Positions 3,387 to 6,203 of a DNA stretch of 6,203 nucleotides are shown one piece after another. Position 1 is the stretch's first letter. Each line of letters begins with the position of its first letter. The stretch comes from Prevotella sp. UBA2850 (GTDB lineage Bacteria > Bacteroidota > Bacteroidia > Bacteroidales > Bacteroidaceae). Location of the stretch: positions 1 through 6,203 of the forward strand of contig DEFO01000056.1 in the NCBI GenBank assembly GCA_002350805.1. The letters are read 5' to 3'. The notes beneath the pieces are model-generated. The model did not search any database, had not been told where the DNA came from, and was given only the letters and a program-made list of their open reading frames with translations. The position numbers and the translations under genes were made by a program.

Positions 3387-5840
3387 TCAAGGGAGTTGTG
3401 TCTGAATGGCGAGGCTGCCCGTCTTCAGGTCTTGAGCTGTGCTGCTCAACTGCAGTACTGACGGCTTGTGGCTACTCTGAACGAGCACCTGCGCCAAGCC
3501 ATTGAAGGCGGGAATGCTGAACTCGTGGCAGTCGTTGTCGGCAGGATGGTCAGGCCCCAGATACGAGGGGTCGCCATTGCCCACACCGAGGATGCGGCCG
3601 TCGCCCTTCAACGAGAAGGTCAGCTCAGGACAGGCATTAGGCACGATGCGCCCCTTGGCGTCTTGTATCTCGACCGTCACCACACAGACATCCCGTCCGT
3701 CGGCGGTGATGGCCTGGCGGTCGGTCTTCATCACTATCTTATAGGCTGGCTTGGTGGTCTCGACAGTCTCGGTCATGATGCGCTTGCCATTCTTATAGCC
3801 GGTGGCCACCACCTTACCGGGCTGGTAGACGGCTTTCCACTTCAGGTGTCCGTTCTTCGGCATCTTCTGGCGGCCCAGTTTCTTGCCGTTCACCGTGAGT
3901 TCCACCTCGTCGCAGTTGCTGTAGGCCCAGACTTCCACCTCCTCGCCCTCGTGTCCCTGCAGATTCCAATGCGGGAAGATGTGCAGCACGGGCTCGTCGG
4001 TCCACCACGACTTCAGGTACCACGCCTCGTCTTTGGGGAATCCGCAGTAGTCGAGAATGCCAAACTCCGAGTCGTGGGCGGGATAGCTGAGCGGGTTGGG
4101 CTCGCCACGGTAGTCGAAGCCCGTCCAGAAGAACAGGCCAGCTGCCCAGGGCCGGTCGGCATAGAACTGCCAGCCGCGCTCTATGCGGTTCACCGTGCCA
4201 TCCTTATCGGCGGTCAGGTTCATCGAGCGCATGTGGCCCTTGTCGTCGGGCGAGTCGAAATACCAGCCACGTGTGCCGCAGCCCGTGGTCTCCTCCGTAC
4301 CGACGATCTTCCACGAGGGGTTGCGTTTCTTTCGGTTGTCCACATCGTTCTGTCTGATATAGTTGAAGCCCACCACGTCGAGGCCTTTGATCATCTCGCC
4401 GCCGCCGGCATTGGCGATGGTCGACTGTCGGGTGGGGTCGAGCAGCCGGGCATATTGTCTCATGGCCGCGGCGATGCGGGTGCCCTGAATGGTATTCTCC
4501 ATGCCCCACTCCTCGTTGCCGTTGCTCCAGAGGATGATGCTGGGGTGGTTGCGGTCGCGGCGTATCATACGCTCCAGCAGTCGCAGGTGCTCGTCGTTGA
4601 TACCCGTCAGGCGGTTCTCGTCGATGACGAGTATGCCCTCACGGTCGCAGATGTCGAGCAGGGCAGGCGTCATGGGGTTGTGGGAGGCACAATAGGCGTT
4701 GCAGCCCAACTCTTTCAGTCGTTTGATGCGCCAGGCCTGCAGGGCATCGGGGATGGCTGCCCCCACACCGGCATGGTCTTGGTGCATGTTGACACCCTTC
4801 AGTTTCAGCGGCTGGCCGTTCAGCATGAAGCCGCGGTCGGCATCGAAGCGGGCTTCGCGCAGTCCGGTGGTTGTCTCGTAGACATCGGTCAGCTGTCCAT
4901 CCACCAGTACCCTTGTCTCCACCTTATATAGATAAGGGTCGGTGGTGCTCCACAGATGAGGCTTGCTGAGTGTCAAGGTCTGTTGGCAGCCCGCAGTCTG
5001 TTTGCCTTTCAGACGGAGCGAAGCCTCTGCGGCGCGACCCACTTCGTTGCCGTCGGCATCGAGCAGGCGCTGCTCCACCGTGCAGGTCGTTGGCTCCAGC
5101 GAATGGTTGTTCACCTCGGTCTCTATCGTGACCACCGCCTTGTCGTAGGGCTCCTTCAGGTCGGCATAGACAAACGTGCCGAAGGGAGCCACGCTGACAG
5201 CCGACGATTTCACCAGCCAGGCATCGCGGTAGATGCCGGCACCCTCGTAGAACCAGCCCTCCTCGAGTGTGGCGTCGGCCCGCACACAGATCAGGTTGTC
5301 GCCGCCATAGTTCACATATTCCGTCACGTCGTACACCTGTGTGGCATAGCCGCTGGGCTCGGTGCCCATATAGAAGCCGTTGAACCACACGCGGGCATTG
5401 CGGAAGATGCCGTCGAACCGCAGGGCGATGTGCTTGCCCAGGTCGCTCTCGGGAATGCGGATGGTGTTTCGATACCAGCCCACGCTCGTCGTGGGATATT
5501 TAAAGCCTACGGTCTTGTAGCCATGTGAGTGGCTCGCCGGCTGCTCATAAGGCAGGGTGGTCACCCAGTCGTGAGGCACACTGACCTCCTGCCAGCCGGC
5601 ATCGCTGAACTTCGGTGAATACGGGCCCTCGTTGTGGATGGAGTTGGCCTTCGTCAGATAGTTGAAATACTCCGTGCCGCAGCCAAAGTCCTTGACAGGG
5701 TCGCTGGCATTGCCCAGGGCAAAGCGCCACCCCTCGTTGAGTCTTGTCACCTCGCGCACGTTCTGCGCATTCATACTGACAATGGCCATCCAGACCATCA
5801 CGATCGTTAATCTTCTGATTCCCATAACGTCTGTTTTCAT
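3387..5840 (-). CDS. Secreted glycoside hydrolase family 2 (beta-galactosidase-like)
   Basis: The 817-residue protein starts with a signal peptide (residues 1-25, ending VSMNA before QNVRE; no lipobox cysteine). Domains in order: GH2 sugar-binding jelly roll at about 30-215 (VPHDW, GWYRNTIRIP, EGAGIYRDAWL), Ig-like domain at about 216-328, TIM barrel at about 330-615 (LKGVNMHQDH, ASHNPMTP, RRDRNHPSIILWSNGNEEW), a DUF4982-like module at about 617-690, and a further Ig-like domain at about 700-815 (ITADGRDVCVVTVEIQDAKG). E443 in GNEE is the expected acid/base and E516 in VGTEETTGCGTRG the expected nucleophile, so the enzyme looks intact. It should remove terminal beta-linked sugars from glycans by a retaining mechanism; galactose is the likeliest, but other GH2 activities remain possible. 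Met6 is an alternative start. It stands alone on this strand, convergent with the flavoprotein gene. Confidence 0.9.
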   Translation of the reverse strand: MKTDVMGIRRLTIVMVWMAIVSMNAQNVREVTRLNEGWRFALGNASDPVKDFGCGTEYFNYLTKANSIHNEGPYSPKFSDAGWQEVSVPHDWVTTLPYEQPASHSHGYKTVGFKYPTTSVGWYRNTIRIPESDLGKHIALRFDGIFRNARVWFNGFYMGTEPSGYATQVYDVTEYVNYGGDNLICVRADATLEEGWFYEGAGIYRDAWLVKSSAVSVAPFGTFVYADLKEPYDKAVVTIETEVNNHSLEPTTCTVEQRLLDADGNEVGRAAEASLRLKGKQTAGCQQTLTLSKPHLWSTTDPYLYKVETRVLVDGQLTDVYETTTGLREARFDADRGFMLNGQPLKLKGVNMHQDHAGVGAAIPDALQAWRIKRLKELGCNAYCASHNPMTPALLDICDREGILVIDENRLTGINDEHLRLLERMIRRDRNHPSIILWSNGNEEWGMENTIQGTRIAAAMRQYARLLDPTRQSTIANAGGGEMIKGLDVVGFNYIRQNDVDNRKKRNPSWKIVGTEETTGCGTRGWYFDSPDDKGHMRSMNLTADKDGTVNRIERGWQFYADRPWAAGLFFWTGFDYRGEPNPLSYPAHDSEFGILDYCGFPKDEAWYLKSWWTDEPVLHIFPHWNLQGHEGEEVEVWAYSNCDEVELTVNGKKLGRQKMPKNGHLKWKAVYQPGKVVATGYKNGKRIMTETVETTKPAYKIVMKTDRQAITADGRDVCVVTVEIQDAKGRIVPNACPELTFSLKGDGRILGVGNGDPSYLGPDHPADNDCHEFSIPAFNGLAQVLVQSSHKPSVLQLSSTAQDLKTGSLAIQTQLP

Positions 5841-5848
5841 TAAGTGTC

Positions 5849-5870
5849 AAGTCATCCATGGCGATGACTT
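5849..5870 (-). promoter_or_regulatory. Hairpin in the GH2 leader
   Basis: AAGTCATC (5849-5856) and GATGACTT (5863-5870) form a perfect 8-bp inverted repeat around a 6-base loop. On the minus strand it lies between the -7 box and the GH2 start codon, with one arm at the expected first transcribed bases. It could be a 5' stem-loop that protects or regulates the mRNA, or a DNA operator just downstream of the promoter. Confidence 0.45.
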
Positions 5871-5876
5871 TGATTG

Positions 5877-5884
5877 CAAAGATA
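5877..5884 (-). promoter_or_regulatory. -7 box of the GH2 promoter
   Basis: The minus strand reads TATCTTTG followed by CAATC, the same TAnnTTTGCA form as the other promoters here. Initiation is expected near 5871, about 30 nt before ATG 5840. I find no good -33 match at the usual distance, which may mean activator dependence. Confidence 0.65.
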
Positions 5885-6015
5885 GTGTTTTTTCTGAAAA
5901 AAAAGTTTCTCTCGTGTCGCTATTTTTGTCTGTTTGCTCAAATCAAACACCTTTTAGCAACAATCGTGACATATCGTTTTCTGCATTCATGCGTCGGAAC
6001 ACAGTTTTTTTTTTG

Positions 6016-6023
6016 TATCTTTG
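6016..6023 (+). promoter_or_regulatory. -7 box upstream of the last gene
   Basis: TATCTTTG at 6016-6023, continuing as CAAAAA, lies 20 bases before ATG 6044, so the leader would be about 14 nt. No clear -33 element is seen. A second TATTTTTG at 5921-5928 on the same strand could be an alternative start with a longer leader. Confidence 0.65.
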
Positions 6024-6043
6024 CAAAAAAATATAAGACTATA

Positions 6044-6203
6044 ATGCTTCGAAAAAACATCCTTTTCATGGTTTTGCTGCTCGGCCTCGCCCTTACCGCC
6101 AGGGCGCAGGCCAACGAGCAGATACAGCTGCACCACGTCAACACCAAAGGCTATGCCGTGCGCGTGTGCTACCGCGATGCAGCATTATCAGAGAAATCCA
6201 GAC
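6044..6203 (+). CDS. Exported protein of unknown function (5' end only)
   Basis: ATG 6044 opens a frame that continues to the window edge without a stop (53 codons visible). It begins with a textbook signal peptide: MLRKN, a hydrophobic core ILFMVLLLGLALT, and the cleavage site ARAQA before NEQIQLHHV. No cysteine sits near the cleavage site, so it should be periplasmic or secreted rather than a lipoprotein. The visible mature part, including GYAVRVCYRDAALSEKS, is too short to name a family. A promoter box directly upstream and a divergent GH2 gene support the start. Because it is divergent, it need not share a function with GH2. Confidence 0.8.
   Translation, partial: MLRKNILFMVLLLGLALTARAQANEQIQLHHVNTKGYAVRVCYRDAALSEKSR

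Noticed and set aside
3468..4931. Long open frame (487 codons) on the plus strand opposite the GH2 gene
   Set aside because: It lies wholly antisense to a clear GH2 enzyme, and its translation is rich in H, V, A and G with no recognisable domain. It is a by-product of GC-rich third positions in the real gene.
5545..5859. 104-codon minus-strand frame starting in the GH2 leader
   Set aside because: It overlaps the GH2 coding start out of frame, and its composition is that of a shifted reading of the real gene. Its start lies in the loop of the leader hairpin, so a regulatory upstream frame is conceivable but unsupported.
5931..5949. Inverted repeat TGTTTG/CAAACA in the divergent region
   Set aside because: Only 6-bp AT-rich arms, expected by chance in such sequence; not reported as an operator.

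Overview
The window looks like chromosomal DNA from a Bacteroidota bacterium, most likely a gut or rumen Prevotella/Bacteroides-type organism. Four start regions carry the characteristic Bacteroidota -7 box TAnnTTTG, always continuing as TTTGCA. Shine-Dalgarno sequences are absent or weak. The proteins belong to families common in that phylum: a PL9-type lyase with a Prevotella-like C-terminal tail, and a GH2 enzyme with a DUF4982-like module. Genus is inference.

Layout. Positions 1-53 may hold the last codons of an upstream gene. Positions 54-640 are non-coding and densely repetitive: a duplicated GTTCTAGTTGT element with a long hairpin, a candidate terminator, six 22-bp AATT-phased repeats, and four G-rich repeats of about 21 bp. 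A promoter at 644-674 then drives an exported PL9 family polysaccharide lyase (695-2125). Next, on the same strand, an operator-like inverted repeat and a strong promoter precede a small cupin gene (2294-2746) and a pyridoxamine-phosphate-oxidase-like flavoprotein gene (to 3242). The flavoprotein gene is bracketed by 7-bp tandem repeats. A 90-bp array of ten 9-bp units separates it from a convergent, exported 817-residue glycoside hydrolase family 2 gene (5840-3387, minus strand). A divergent intergenic region carries promoters for GH2 and for a final exported protein that runs off the right edge.

The two secreted carbohydrate enzymes, PL9 and GH2, suggest a contribution to pectin or rhamnogalacturonan breakdown: the lyase would cleave the uronate-containing backbone and GH2 would trim neutral side-chain sugars. 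They are not co-transcribed, and no susC/susD or regulator gene is visible, so a shared pathway is inference. The cupin and flavoprotein genes look like an independent cytoplasmic housekeeping or stress pair.

No new multi-gene system is evident. The most unusual content is the non-coding DNA: four tandem-repeat families with different periods (22, about 21, 7 and 9 bp), plus several well-formed inverted repeats at gene boundaries.
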